From NCBI GenBank assembly GCA_964589935.1, contig CAZPVD010000004.1, positions 259,487 through 323,486 of the forward strand: a stretch of 64,000 nt of DNA. Direction: 5' to 3'. Position numbers and translations under genes: made by a program. The DNA is from VHCN01 sp964589935. GTDB lineage: Bacteria > Verrucomicrobiota > Verrucomicrobiia > Limisphaerales > VHCN01. The stretch's first letter is position 1. Each line of letters starts with the position of its first letter. Below are positions 27,397-36,020 of this stretch, piece by piece. A model generated the notes under the pieces. The model was not told the DNA's origin and did no database searches. It was given only the letters and a program-made list of their open reading frames with translations.

Positions 27397-29916
27397 ATGG
27401 GAAACACACCTGTCACCCGCGGCATCCGCTGGAAATTGCTGACCACGATGGTCGGGCTGATCGCCGTGCTTCTGGCCGCGCTGACTTACGCGCAGGTCCG
27501 CTCGCAGCGGGAGGCAATGGAAGGCGAGCTGTCGCGTCGCGTTGCATTGATGAAGCAAGTCCTCTACGGCCAGGGCCGGACGCTCTGTGACGGCCTCGCC
27601 CATCAAGCGGAAAACGACATCGCCGCGTTCAACTACTCCAACCTCGGCGAGGTGGCCCGGACGACGGTCCGCGAGAGCCGCGAGATCAAGATACTCTACG
27701 CCATCGTGATGAGCACAAACCGCGTCGCGCTGGTCCACACCGCGCAGCAGAGTCAGGACACGGAGCCGTTGAAGGACGCCGACGCTGAGTTTGCCGCGAA
27801 ACAGGATCGGCGCAGCTCGCGTGAAATCCAAGTTGCGGGCCGGCCCGCGATGGAGTTCATCACGCCCATACAAGTCGGCAACGGCCATTGGGGCGTGCTG
27901 CGGCTCGGCGTTTCGCTGGAGTCGTTGAATCAGGAGATTGCGCGCGCCCACGAGGCGATGCGCGAGCAGACGCGCAGCTTTCTCGTGCGCAGCACACTGA
28001 CCTTCGCCGGCTACATCGTCCTCGCGCTGGGCGTCGTTTGGTGGCTTTCGTCGCTCATCACCAAACCGCTCCAGCGCCTCACGCAAACCGCGCAACAGCT
28101 CTCGACGGGCAACTTCGCCGCCGCCGCGGAAATCAAGATCGCCGAGCGCGACGAGGTCGGCGTGCTCTCGGAGGCGTTCGTCGCGATGGCCGAGAACCTC
28201 CGCCGTTCCTACGCCCAACTCGAGGAATACAACCGCGACCTCGCGCTCAAAGTCGAGGAGCGCACACGCGAACTCGCCAAGATGACCGTCGCCGCCGAGG
28301 ACGCCCGCAAGCAGGCCGAGGGCGCCAACAGCGCGAAGAGTTCCTTCCTCGCGAGCATGAGTCACGAGTTGCGCACGCCGCTCACGTCCATCATCGGCTT
28401 CAGTGAACTGCTCTACGCCGATGCCGAGGCCGAAGGCCGCGCCGAGGCGATGGAGGACATCACACGCGTGATGGATTCCGCGCGCCACTTGCTCAACCTC
28501 ATCAACGAAATCCTCGACCTTTCCAAGATTGAGGCGCAGAAGATGGACCTCTACATCGAACGCTTCGAAATCGCGCAGGTTCTCAAGGAGACAACAAACA
28601 CCATCAACCCGCTCATCGCCAAGCGCGGCAACCGCCTCGTCGTGGACGCCCCGCCCGGCCTTGGCACGATGTTCGCCGACGTCGTCAAGCTCCGCCAGAG
28701 CCTGCTCAACCTCATGAGCAACGCCAACAAGTTCACCGAAAAGGGCGAGGTCCGCCTGACCGTTCGCCGCGAAGCGCGCGCGCAGGGAGACTTTATTATC
28801 ATCGCCGTGGCGGACACCGGCATCGGCATGACGCCTGAGCAGTTGGGGAAACTCTTCCAAGCGTTCCAGCAGGCCGACAGCTCCACGTCGCGCAAGTTCG
28901 GCGGCACCGGACTCGGTCTCGTCATCACCAAGAAATTCTGCGAACTTATGGGCGGCTCCGTCCGCGTCGAGAGCCAGACCGGCAAGGGCTCCGTCTTCAC
29001 CGTCGAGCTTCCCGCCGAGGTGAAGAAGCCGGAGAAGGCCAGAGGCAATGGGCTGGTGGCAAAGGAGGCGTTGCCTTCTCCCGCCACTGGCCTCTCGCCT
29101 CTCGCCTCATCCGCCTCTCGCCCATCGCCGGCCAACGGGCCGGTCGTGCTGGTTGTGGACGACGACATAAACGTCCACCGGCTCGTGGAAAAGGCGCTCA
29201 AGGATTCGCCCTGCACGCTGCGCTTCGCCGCCAACGGGCGTGAGGCGATTGAGCTGGCCCGACGCCTTCGGCCTGCTGTGATCACGCTCGACGTGGACAT
29301 GCCGGTGCAGGACGGCTGGAGCACGCTCAAGGAGCTCAAGTCCGACCCGGCGCTCGCTTCGATTCCTGTCGTGATGATGACATTGAGCACGAACGACAGC
29401 GGCCTTGGCTACATGCTTGGCGCAGCGGAGTTCCTGCCCAAGCCGGTCGAGGCCGCCACGCTCGCGCGCGTCCTGCACAACCACACCTGCCGCGCGATTG
29501 ACGGAAACGTGATGCTCGTCGAGGACGACGCGGCCTTGCGCCAGATGATGCGGCGGATGCTCGAGGCGGAGAAGATTTCCGTCGTCGAGGCCGAGAACGG
29601 CGCGCGTGCCCTCGAACTGCTCAAGACCGCGAGGCCGAGTTTCATCCTGCTCGACTTGAACATGCCCGTGATGGATGGGTTCGCCTTCCTCCGTGAATTC
29701 CGCCGCCACACGGAATGGGAGGACATCCCCGTCGTCGTCCTCACCGCGCGGATGCTCGACGAACAGGAGCATGAATTTCTCATCGAGGCCAGCCGCGCCA
29801 TCCTTCAAAAGGGCGACCGCGTCCGTGCCGACCTCGTCCACACCGTCCGGCATTATCTTCGCGACAACCCGCCTGACGGGCTTTCAACTGCGTCCACGGA
29901 AACTGCAACGCCTTGA
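27397..29916 (+). CDS. Hybrid sensor histidine kinase with two receiver domains
   Basis: 839 residues. A membrane helix (about 10-30) is followed by a periplasmic Cache/PAS-like sensor (about 31-195; ITPIQVGNGHWGVLRLGV), a second helix (about 198-222), and HAMP plus coiled coil. The HisKA domain has phospho-acceptor His323 in SMSHELRTPLTSIIGF, and the HATPase has TGIGMTPEQ and GGTGLGLVI. A Pro/Ser/Ala-rich linker leads to receiver 1 (Asp632 in TLDVDMPVQDGW) and receiver 2 (Asp753 in LLDLNMPVMDGF). It would autophosphorylate on ligand signal and pass phosphate on to the receivers encoded behind it. It follows two orphan binding proteins, its likely ligand donors. Confidence 0.93.
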   Translation: MGNTPVTRGIRWKLLTTMVGLIAVLLAALTYAQVRSQREAMEGELSRRVALMKQVLYGQGRTLCDGLAHQAENDIAAFNYSNLGEVARTTVRESREIKILYAIVMSTNRVALVHTAQQSQDTEPLKDADAEFAAKQDRRSSREIQVAGRPAMEFITPIQVGNGHWGVLRLGVSLESLNQEIARAHEAMREQTRSFLVRSTLTFAGYIVLALGVVWWLSSLITKPLQRLTQTAQQLSTGNFAAAAEIKIAERDEVGVLSEAFVAMAENLRRSYAQLEEYNRDLALKVEERTRELAKMTVAAEDARKQAEGANSAKSSFLASMSHELRTPLTSIIGFSELLYADAEAEGRAEAMEDITRVMDSARHLLNLINEILDLSKIEAQKMDLYIERFEIAQVLKETTNTINPLIAKRGNRLVVDAPPGLGTMFADVVKLRQSLLNLMSNANKFTEKGEVRLTVRREARAQGDFIIIAVADTGIGMTPEQLGKLFQAFQQADSSTSRKFGGTGLGLVITKKFCELMGGSVRVESQTGKGSVFTVELPAEVKKPEKARGNGLVAKEALPSPATGLSPLASSASRPSPANGPVVLVVDDDINVHRLVEKALKDSPCTLRFAANGREAIELARRLRPAVITLDVDMPVQDGWSTLKELKSDPALASIPVVMMTLSTNDSGLGYMLGAAEFLPKPVEAATLARVLHNHTCRAIDGNVMLVEDDAALRQMMRRMLEAEKISVVEAENGARALELLKTARPSFILLDLNMPVMDGFAFLREFRRHTEWEDIPVVVLTARMLDEQEHEFLIEASRAILQKGDRVRADLVHTVRHYLRDNPPDGLSTASTETATP

Positions 29917-29928
29917 CACCGCTTTCAC

Positions 29929-30348
29929 ATGGCAAAGCTGCTCATCATTGACGACACCGAAAACAACCGCGTCCTCCTCTCCCGCCGTCTCAAGCCGCGT
30001 GGCCATGAAATCCTGCTTGCGGAGGATGCCGAGCAGGGCGTGGCTCTCGCACGTGAGCAGCGGCCCGATATTATTTTCATGGACATCGGTCTGCCTGGCA
30101 TGGACGGCTGGACTGCGACGCGCGTGCTCAAGGACGACCCCGCCACGCGCGACATCCTCGTCATTGCCCTCACTGCTCACGCCATGGCGGGCGACCGCGA
30201 AAAGGCGCTCGCCGTCGGCTGTGACGAATACGAGAGCAAGCCCATCAACTTCGCAGCCCTCTTCGAGAAGGTGGACCGGCTGCTGGCCGCAAAGGGCATC
30301 GCGCCTGCAACTCCTCCCCGACCGGCGCCACCGCCACCCTCGCCGTGA
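29929..30348 (+). CDS. Single-domain response regulator
   Basis: 139 residues, a lone CheY-like receiver: acidic pair in LLIIDDTEN, phospho-acceptor Asp52 in IIFMDIGLPGMDGW, Thr/Ser switch in VIALTAHAMAG, and Lys in YESKPINF. The C-terminus is a short Pro-rich tail (TPPRPAPPPPSP). It lies between the hybrid kinase (12 bases before) and the receiver-cyclase gene, whose GTG start overlaps its stop. It probably shuttles phosphate from the kinase to another partner. Confidence 0.9.
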   Translation: MAKLLIIDDTENNRVLLSRRLKPRGHEILLAEDAEQGVALAREQRPDIIFMDIGLPGMDGWTATRVLKDDPATRDILVIALTAHAMAGDREKALAVGCDEYESKPINFAALFEKVDRLLAAKGIAPATPPRPAPPPPSP

Positions 30349-31985
30349 GCGAACCTTTCCAACCGAATCCGGTTCCGGCGCGTGTGTCCAAGGCACGCCA
30401 CGATCTGCGCAACCCGCTCGGGGAAGTGCTTGGGTTCGCGGAGATCATACTGGAAGAAGCCGCCAGCCTCGGTCACCCCGAACTCGTGCCGCGGTTCCAA
30501 GCCATCTGCGACGACGCGAACGAACTGCTCAGGCAATTAAACAGAATCATCGAGATCGAGAATCTCCGGCAGCGCCCCGAATCCCTTGACACGCTCCGCG
30601 AATCCATCGCTGGCTTCTGCCAGCGGTGCGTCGCCGCCAGCGGGGAGATTTCCGCTCGTTGCCACACGCTGAATGGCACGCCGTTTCTCGACGACCTCGA
30701 ACGCATCGCCGCCGCCGCGCGCCAGATGAGCGAACGCGCCCCGCTGTTGCTCGGCGATCTCTTTGAAGGCGAGCACGACCTCATCAACTTCCGCGACCTG
30801 CGCCGCACGGAGGACGGCTTCGAATCCGTTGTCACCGGCGACACTATTTTCATTCACAAGCCCCCGGGCACTTCCGCGCCGACGGGCGCCGCCGCTCGCG
30901 CGTCCGACACCGGAACAGTTTTCTTCAGTAAGAACGTTCAGCGCGTGCCCGCGGCCTTCATCCTCGTCGTGGATGACAACGAGGCGAACCGCGCCCTGCT
31001 CACGCGCCGCCTCGGCCGCAACGGCCATACCGTCGCGCACGCCGAGGACGGCCTGCGCGCGCTCGAAATGGTTCGCCGGCAGCCTTTCGATCTCGTGCTG
31101 CTCGACATGCTGATGCCGAACATGAACGGCCACGAAGTGCTCGCCGCGATGAAGGCCGACCGCGCGCTGCGCCACATCCCGGTTATCATGATCACCGGTC
31201 TCGACGACATCGCCAACCTCATCGGTTGTATCGAGGGCGGCGCGGAGGATTATCTCACGAAGCCCTTCGACCCCGTCCTGCTCGACGCGCGCATCGGCGC
31301 ATGCCTCGAGAAGAAGCGCCTTCGCGACCAGGAACAGGTTTATCTCCGCCAGATCGAGAACGAGAAGCGCCGTTCCGACGACCTTCTCCATGTCATCCTC
31401 CCGCACGCCATCGCGGAGGAACTCAAGTCCACGCAGACCGTTCGCCCGCAGCGGCACGAAAACGTCGCCGTCCTTTTCAGTGACGTCGCGGGTTTTACCG
31501 CTTACTGCGACCAGAACCCGCCCGAGCTTGTCATGGAGCACCTACAGACGCTCGTGCGCGACTGTGAGGAAATCGCCGCGAGGCACGGCTTGGAGAAAAT
31601 CAAGACCATCGGTGATGCCTTCATGGCTGCGGGAGGGTTGATCGAGCCGCTCGAGAATCCTGCACTCAACTGCGTCCGTGCTGCGTTTGAAATGGCCCGC
31701 GCCGCCGAGTCGCTGCCGTGCAAGTGGACGCTTCACGTCGGCGTCCACATCGGCCCGGTCATCGCGGGCGTGGTTGGCCGTCGCAAATACATGTATGACA
31801 TCTGGGGCGACACGGTGAACACCGCCGCGCGTGTCGCCGGTGCCGCCGGCTCCAGCCGCATTCATGTCAGCGCCGACGTGTGGAACCGCATCGCTCCGCA
31901 CGTCTGCGGCCGGAGCAGCGGCCTCCACCCGCTCAAGGGCAAGGGCGATCTCGAACTTTTCCACGTCGAGTCGCTGGCAGGTTGA
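30345..31985 (+). CDS. Receiver-linked class III adenylate cyclase with DHp-like N-terminus
   Basis: 546 residues from GTG 30345, overlapping the previous stop by four bases. Residues 15-75 look like a HisKA dimerisation helix pair with His19 (KARHDLRNPLGEVLGF), but no ATPase domain follows. A receiver domain has Asp254 in VLLDMLMPNMNG. The C-terminal class III cyclase has both metal Asp sites (FSDVAGFT, IGDAFMA), the adenine-type Lys in KIKTIGD and Asp in YDIWGDTVN, and the Asn/Arg pair in NTAARV. It should make cAMP in response to phosphorylation from the upstream kinase. The His19 domain may be a phosphotransfer stage. Confidence 0.9.
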   Translation: MSEPFQPNPVPARVSKARHDLRNPLGEVLGFAEIILEEAASLGHPELVPRFQAICDDANELLRQLNRIIEIENLRQRPESLDTLRESIAGFCQRCVAASGEISARCHTLNGTPFLDDLERIAAAARQMSERAPLLLGDLFEGEHDLINFRDLRRTEDGFESVVTGDTIFIHKPPGTSAPTGAAARASDTGTVFFSKNVQRVPAAFILVVDDNEANRALLTRRLGRNGHTVAHAEDGLRALEMVRRQPFDLVLLDMLMPNMNGHEVLAAMKADRALRHIPVIMITGLDDIANLIGCIEGGAEDYLTKPFDPVLLDARIGACLEKKRLRDQEQVYLRQIENEKRRSDDLLHVILPHAIAEELKSTQTVRPQRHENVAVLFSDVAGFTAYCDQNPPELVMEHLQTLVRDCEEIAARHGLEKIKTIGDAFMAAGGLIEPLENPALNCVRAAFEMARAAESLPCKWTLHVGVHIGPVIAGVVGRRKYMYDIWGDTVNTAARVAGAAGSSRIHVSADVWNRIAPHVCGRSSGLHPLKGKGDLELFHVESLAG

Positions 31986-32010
31986 GCGCACTGGACACGC
32001 CGGCGACCAG

Positions 32011-32790
32011 TCACAATGTCCACAAAGACTGTGCGAACGGTGAAAATGTTCCTTTCATTCTGACAAGTCGGTCAAATTCTTGACTGATGTCAGCCACAGG
32101 TTGGACCCAGTGGAATTTGCATGCCGCTGCCCGGACTTGCTTGATTTCTGATTCGTTCACCGACGATCCACTGGTTCCCGGCGACATAAGGTTTGTGTAG
32201 TTGTGCCGGTGCATCAAGCCAAATGCGTGGCCAAACTCGTGGGCAACGGTTCGGGCCAGCGGGTCGTCCGCGCCGCCGGCGACTTTGCGCGTCTCGGCTG
32301 TGTCTTTCACAAATATCGCGTTTGGAAAGCAGATGCCGTTCACGGAACACTGCCGGACAAAATAGAGATTCAGGCAATTGGTCGCCCAAGTGCCGGCAGG
32401 GATGTGCGAAAAGAGCCAGCCGGGTGATCCCTTGTGCGGATGTTCTGGCATCTCGCCGGGCGCGGCTTCCTCCCTGACGAGCGATTCCAGATAAAAATGG
32501 ATGCCTGCCGGCGCCCAAATCCTGTTGGCTTTGGAAATGAGTTGCCGAACTTTTTCGTCGCTCACAGTTGTCGCCAAAGGCGAACCCTCCGGCCCGGACA
32601 GCAAATGGGCTCGAACCGGGACGAGCAGAAAATCCCTAAGTGGAAGACGATTAACATCGTCCCGAGCTTGAGACACGGCGCACACGAAAATAAGACTCAG
32701 GCACGTGAGTTGAAAAAACAACCGGACGGCCAAAACCCAGTCGGCAGCGATGACCGTCAATGGCAAAAAATTTGGAAGATTTGCCTTCAT
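32011..32790 (-). CDS. Metzincin-like zinc metalloprotease, exported or membrane-anchored
   Basis: 259 residues from ATG 32790; an ATG at 32892 would add 34 residues before the hydrophobic N-terminal segment (LTVIAADWVLAVRLFFQL). The zinc site TVAHEFGHAFGLMHRHN fits HExxHxxGxxH and is followed by NLMSPGTSG as a Met-turn. Cys residues at NCLNLYFVRQC and NGICFP may form disulphides. The upstream part (KANRIWAPAGIHFYLESLV) resembles the strand/helix before the active site in matrixin-like bacterial proteases. Substrate unknown. Base composition is lower in GC than the surroundings. Confidence 0.8.
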   Translation of the reverse strand: MKANLPNFLPLTVIAADWVLAVRLFFQLTCLSLIFVCAVSQARDDVNRLPLRDFLLVPVRAHLLSGPEGSPLATTVSDEKVRQLISKANRIWAPAGIHFYLESLVREEAAPGEMPEHPHKGSPGWLFSHIPAGTWATNCLNLYFVRQCSVNGICFPNAIFVKDTAETRKVAGGADDPLARTVAHEFGHAFGLMHRHNYTNLMSPGTSGSSVNESEIKQVRAAACKFHWVQPVADISQEFDRLVRMKGTFSPFAQSLWTL

Positions 32791-33002
32791 TGCGTTCCCA
32801 ACGCAGACCGAATCCAACCAAGTTGGTTGCGCCGATTTTGTCGGGCTGTCAAAAAAACCGCACTTCGTTCCTGCGCGGCTGAATGGAAACAAGATTTTGA
32901 TGTTGAACGAGTGGTTTTATTTTCGGCGCAAACGTCACCTGAATGTAACATAAACAGAGGGGTGATTTGAATATCGGGGCACGATTTGAGGTAATTCTCG
33001 TT

Positions 33003-33011
33003 TGGGATAAT
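33003..33011 (+). promoter_or_regulatory. Possible extended -10 element
   Basis: TGGGATAAT fits TGn plus a five-of-six match to TATAAT. A -35 at normal spacing is not evident, and a roughly 200-base leader to the porin start would follow. Weak. Confidence 0.25.
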
Positions 33012-33163
33012 TCTTTTCACTCTATTGATGAAATAAAATCACATAAAAGATGCGCATTCGGTATGATGCAAGCTATCCGGCAATCAACCTGCGGTTCTGA
33101 CTTGCAACGCACAAGTGTCAAGCATCTACGGGACCAATTAACAGTCGTGGATGCGGTGGAACT

Positions 33164-33178
33164 TGGCTGGTGTGCCGC
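33164..33178 (+). promoter_or_regulatory. Weak sigma-54 type -24/-12 pattern before the urea operon
   Basis: TGGCTGGTGTGCCGC has GG and GC at the required 10-base separation and TGGC intact, but the -12 box is CCGC instead of TTGC. The porin ATG lies about 30 bases after the expected transcription start. Nitrogen control of urea genes by NtrC is common, so it is recorded with low confidence. Confidence 0.25.
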
Positions 33179-33218
33179 GTGGGAACGGGCCGAAAATCAT
33201 AAACAAATACCAACACTG

Positions 33219-34562
33219 ATGAAAAAACACCCAAAACACAGACTTAAGATCGCTACGGTGGGAGCCTGCCTGAGCATGGCAATGGTCGGCATTGCATCCG
33301 CACAAGCGCAATCCCCGGCCCCATCCGGTGACGGGAAGCTGGACAAGCTCGAAAAAGAGAACCAAGACCTGCGCAAGAGGCTGGAGGTGTTGGAGTCGCT
33401 CGCTCAAAAGGAAGGTTTGCTTCAAAAGGCGGATGCGGCGGCTGGTTCGTCCATCAAGGCGCTGACCGAGTCCACCTTGAGCGGCTTTGTCACGGCATCC
33501 TATTTCCATGACACTGCCAATCCGCCGGGCGGAATCTCACCAGGCTATCTATGGAATCGGAAGAACGATTCCCTCTCGCTCAACAAGTTCAAGGTCACAC
33601 TGGCGAGTCCCCCCGCCGAAATGAGCGGAGACAAATGGGATGCCGCCTATCGCGGCTCGCTGATCTTCGGTCAGGACGCTCCCATCGTGAATTCGAGCGC
33701 CGCCACTATCGGCTTCCAAAACCTCCGCGAGGCTTATCTGGAAATCAATGTCCCGGTCGGGACTGGATTGAAAGTGAGCGCCGGCGAGATGATCTCGCTG
33801 CTCAACTACGAGTCCGGCGACGGTGGCGCGGCGAACGACAACTTCTCGCAGGGTTATCAGTGGTTCTACACCGGCAACGGTCCCGCAGCCAGCATCCAGT
33901 TGGCCTATAAGCTGACGGACTGGCTCGACGTCAAAGCCCGGCTCCAAAACGGCCTTTTTGCCGGCCCTGTGGACAACAACCGGAGCAAGACCGGTGTGAT
34001 TGCCTTCGGCATCAAGCCCAACGACAAAATGTGGTTCAGCCTGATTGGGTTTGCTGGACGCGAATCTTTTGCCGCTGCGGGGACTCCTTCGTTTTTTGTC
34101 TCGGGAGGCTCGCTCTTGGGCGGCTATCAGATTGACGAGAAGTGGCACGTGGGAACCGAACTGGACTACTTCAACTTCTCGCAGGCGGTTGCCGCCACTG
34201 GCCCCGGAATCAAGGACAACGAGGTCTATTCCGCAGGTCTCTGGCTGTCCTACGCTCTTAGTGAAAAGGTCACACCGGCTCTGCGCGCCGAGTTCATCAG
34301 CGACAAAAACGGCGTTGATCTGAGCGGCGACCCGCTGGGGTTTGTGGCCAACACGGGTCAGGACATTGTGAGCATTGCGTTGACACTTAATTACAAGCCA
34401 ACCGCGAACATCAAAATCCAGCCGGAAATTCGCTATGACCACAGCTCGCTCAAAGGCGCGTTTGGTGGCGCGAATTCAGGGCTTGGCGGAACAACGGCCG
34501 TTGCCGGCACCGGCAAGGCCAGCCGTGTCGTCTTCGGCGTCGGCGCCTCTTACTTGTTCTAA
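33219..34562 (+). CDS. Outer-membrane porin of the urea module
   Basis: 447 residues from ATG 33219, where a signal peptide begins (KIATVGACLSMAMVGIASAQA). A short coiled coil, KLDKLEKENQDLRKRLEVLE, precedes a beta-barrel. It has alternating aromatic/polar strands (LSGFVTASYFHDT, RVVFGVGASYLF) and ends in Phe, as outer-membrane barrels do. It resembles the Porin_O_P/BBP2-type barrels. Its position 54 bases before urtA and on the same strand suggests a channel letting urea or short amides across the outer membrane. Specificity is inferred from context only. Upstream in-frame ORF sequence to 32967 is unlikely to be coding. Confidence 0.8.
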   Translation: MKKHPKHRLKIATVGACLSMAMVGIASAQAQSPAPSGDGKLDKLEKENQDLRKRLEVLESLAQKEGLLQKADAAAGSSIKALTESTLSGFVTASYFHDTANPPGGISPGYLWNRKNDSLSLNKFKVTLASPPAEMSGDKWDAAYRGSLIFGQDAPIVNSSAATIGFQNLREAYLEINVPVGTGLKVSAGEMISLLNYESGDGGAANDNFSQGYQWFYTGNGPAASIQLAYKLTDWLDVKARLQNGLFAGPVDNNRSKTGVIAFGIKPNDKMWFSLIGFAGRESFAAAGTPSFFVSGGSLLGGYQIDEKWHVGTELDYFNFSQAVAATGPGIKDNEVYSAGLWLSYALSEKVTPALRAEFISDKNGVDLSGDPLGFVANTGQDIVSIALTLNYKPTANIKIQPEIRYDHSSLKGAFGGANSGLGGTTAVAGTGKASRVVFGVGASYLF

Positions 34563-34600
34563 CTTGACGGCGGGACCGGTCAACCAACCAACTGAAACTG

Positions 34601-34618
34601 AAATCAAAAACTGAAAAT
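34601..34618 (+). repeat. Short AT-rich repeat, copy 1
   Basis: AAATCAAAAACTGAAAAT at the urtA start matches 17 of 18 bases with a copy inside ureF (44421-44438). Function unknown. Confidence 0.4.
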
Positions 34619-35855
34619 GAAAACTCATGTCTGCAAACTGGCTGCTGCCGCCGCTCTCGCCCTCTCGGCGCTGGGCGCGACGGCCGCCGAAACGGTAAAA
34701 GTCGGCGTGCTGCACTCACTCAGTGGCACGATGGCCATCAGCGAAACCTCCCTCAAGGACGTTCTGCTGTTCACGTTCGACGAAGTCAACAAGTCGGGCG
34801 GCATCAAAGTCGGCGGAAAGAACTACCTCATCGAGCCGGTCATCGTTGATCCGGCGTCCAACTGGCCGCTCTTTGCCGAAAAGGCAAAGCAGTTAATCGA
34901 GCAGGACAAGGTTGCCGTCGTCTTCGGCTGCTGGACCTCGGTGAGCCGCAAATCCGTCCTGCCCGTCTTCGAGAAGGACAACGGTTTGCTGTTCTACCCC
35001 GTGCAGTATGAAGGCGAGGAGTTGTCCAAGAACATCTTCTACACCGCCGAAGCCGTGAACCAGCAGGCCATCCCTGCCGTGGATTACATGCTCTCGGAAG
35101 GCAAGAAGAAGTTCTACTTGCTCGGCTCGGATTACGTCTATCCGCGCACGACGAACAAAATCCTCAAGCAGTATCTCAAGATGAAAGGCATCCCCGACGC
35201 CGACATCGAGGAGATTTACACGCCCTTCGGCCACACGGACTACCAGACCATCGTGGCGTCCATCAAGAAGTTCTCCGCAGCCGGCAAGGCTTGTGTCATC
35301 AGCACGCTCAACGGCGACACGAACGTGCCGTTCTTCAAGGAGTTCGCCAACGCCGGCCTGACCAGCGAGAACTGCCCGGTCGTTTCATTCTCGATTTCCG
35401 AGGATGAATTCCGCGGCCTGCCCGCGAAGGACCTCGTCGGCCATCTCGGCTGCTGGACCTACTTCATGTCCATCAAGTCACCCGAGAACGCGAAGTTCGT
35501 GAAGGACTTCCAGACTTGGCTCAAGGATCCGAAGGTCACCGGCGTGGACTACAAGGTCACGGGCGTGGATCCGAAAGGTCGCGTCACATGCAGCCCGATG
35601 AACCTGTCGCGGATGGGTGTTTACCTCTGGAAGCAGGCCGTCGAAAAGGCCGGTTCTTTCGAGGTGGACAAAGTCCGCACGGCGCTTATCGGCCAGAAAT
35701 TCAAAGGTCCCGCCGGGACCGTCACCATGCAGGAAAACCACCACTTGGTGAACAACGCGTTCATCGGTGAAACACTCGCCAGCGGCCAGTTCAAGATCAT
35801 CAAGACCATGAACAATGTGGCAGGTGAGCCGTTCAGCGAGAAGTTTCTGAAGTAA
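34617..35855 (+). CDS. urtA: Urea ABC transporter substrate-binding protein
   Basis: 412 residues with a Sec signal peptide (LAAAAALALSALGATAAE). The mature start VKVGVLHSLSGTMAISE and the stretches FGCWTSVSRKSVLPVFE, YPVQYEGEE and LGSDYVYPRTTN are typical of UrtA/FmdD rather than of branched-chain amino-acid binding proteins. It captures urea (or short-chain amides) in the periplasm and delivers it to UrtBCDE, encoded directly downstream. A strong stem-loop follows the stop. This may favour a higher level of this protein than of the membrane subunits. Confidence 0.95.
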   Translation: MKTHVCKLAAAAALALSALGATAAETVKVGVLHSLSGTMAISETSLKDVLLFTFDEVNKSGGIKVGGKNYLIEPVIVDPASNWPLFAEKAKQLIEQDKVAVVFGCWTSVSRKSVLPVFEKDNGLLFYPVQYEGEELSKNIFYTAEAVNQQAIPAVDYMLSEGKKKFYLLGSDYVYPRTTNKILKQYLKMKGIPDADIEEIYTPFGHTDYQTIVASIKKFSAAGKACVISTLNGDTNVPFFKEFANAGLTSENCPVVSFSISEDEFRGLPAKDLVGHLGCWTYFMSIKSPENAKFVKDFQTWLKDPKVTGVDYKVTGVDPKGRVTCSPMNLSRMGVYLWKQAVEKAGSFEVDKVRTALIGQKFKGPAGTVTMQENHHLVNNAFIGETLASGQFKIIKTMNNVAGEPFSEKFLK

Positions 35856-35877
35856 TGCCGGTTGTTAGTTCCTTCGA

Positions 35878-35911
35878 GGGGGAGGCGTGGTTGTGCAACC
35901 TCGCCTCCCCC
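35878..35911 (+). promoter_or_regulatory. Strong stem-loop between urtA and urtB
   Basis: GGGGGAGGCG and CGCCTCCCCC pair perfectly. Inside them GGTTG and CAACC pair, leaving a T/T mismatch and a two-base loop. There is no U-run after it. It lies 23 bases after the urtA stop. It probably protects the 3' end of urtA mRNA or attenuates transcription into urtB, a common way to make binding protein in excess. Confidence 0.6.
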
Positions 35912-36020
35912 AATTTCATTAAGGAGATTGCCGAAACGGCGGTTTCTGACAGAGTGCCGGTGTTTCGGCGGACCGTGCTTTTTTCTCCGGACAGATGCTG
36001 GTAACGCCCGTCGAAGCTCA

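Larger units (their letters stand above)
32791..33218. other. 428-base AT-richer divergent intergenic region
   Basis: Separates the metalloprotease from the urea-module porin, so it should hold both promoters. No convincing gene is seen; an open frame upstream of the porin start lacks a family resemblance. A possible extended -10 (TGGGATAAT, 33003-33011, plus) and a weak sigma-54 pattern (33164-33178) are the only signals I can name. Confidence 0.5.

Noticed and set aside
35862..36020. N-terminal extension of urtB by 53 codons
   Set aside because: Would cross the stem-loop and place residues ahead of a clear signal peptide that begins at 36021.
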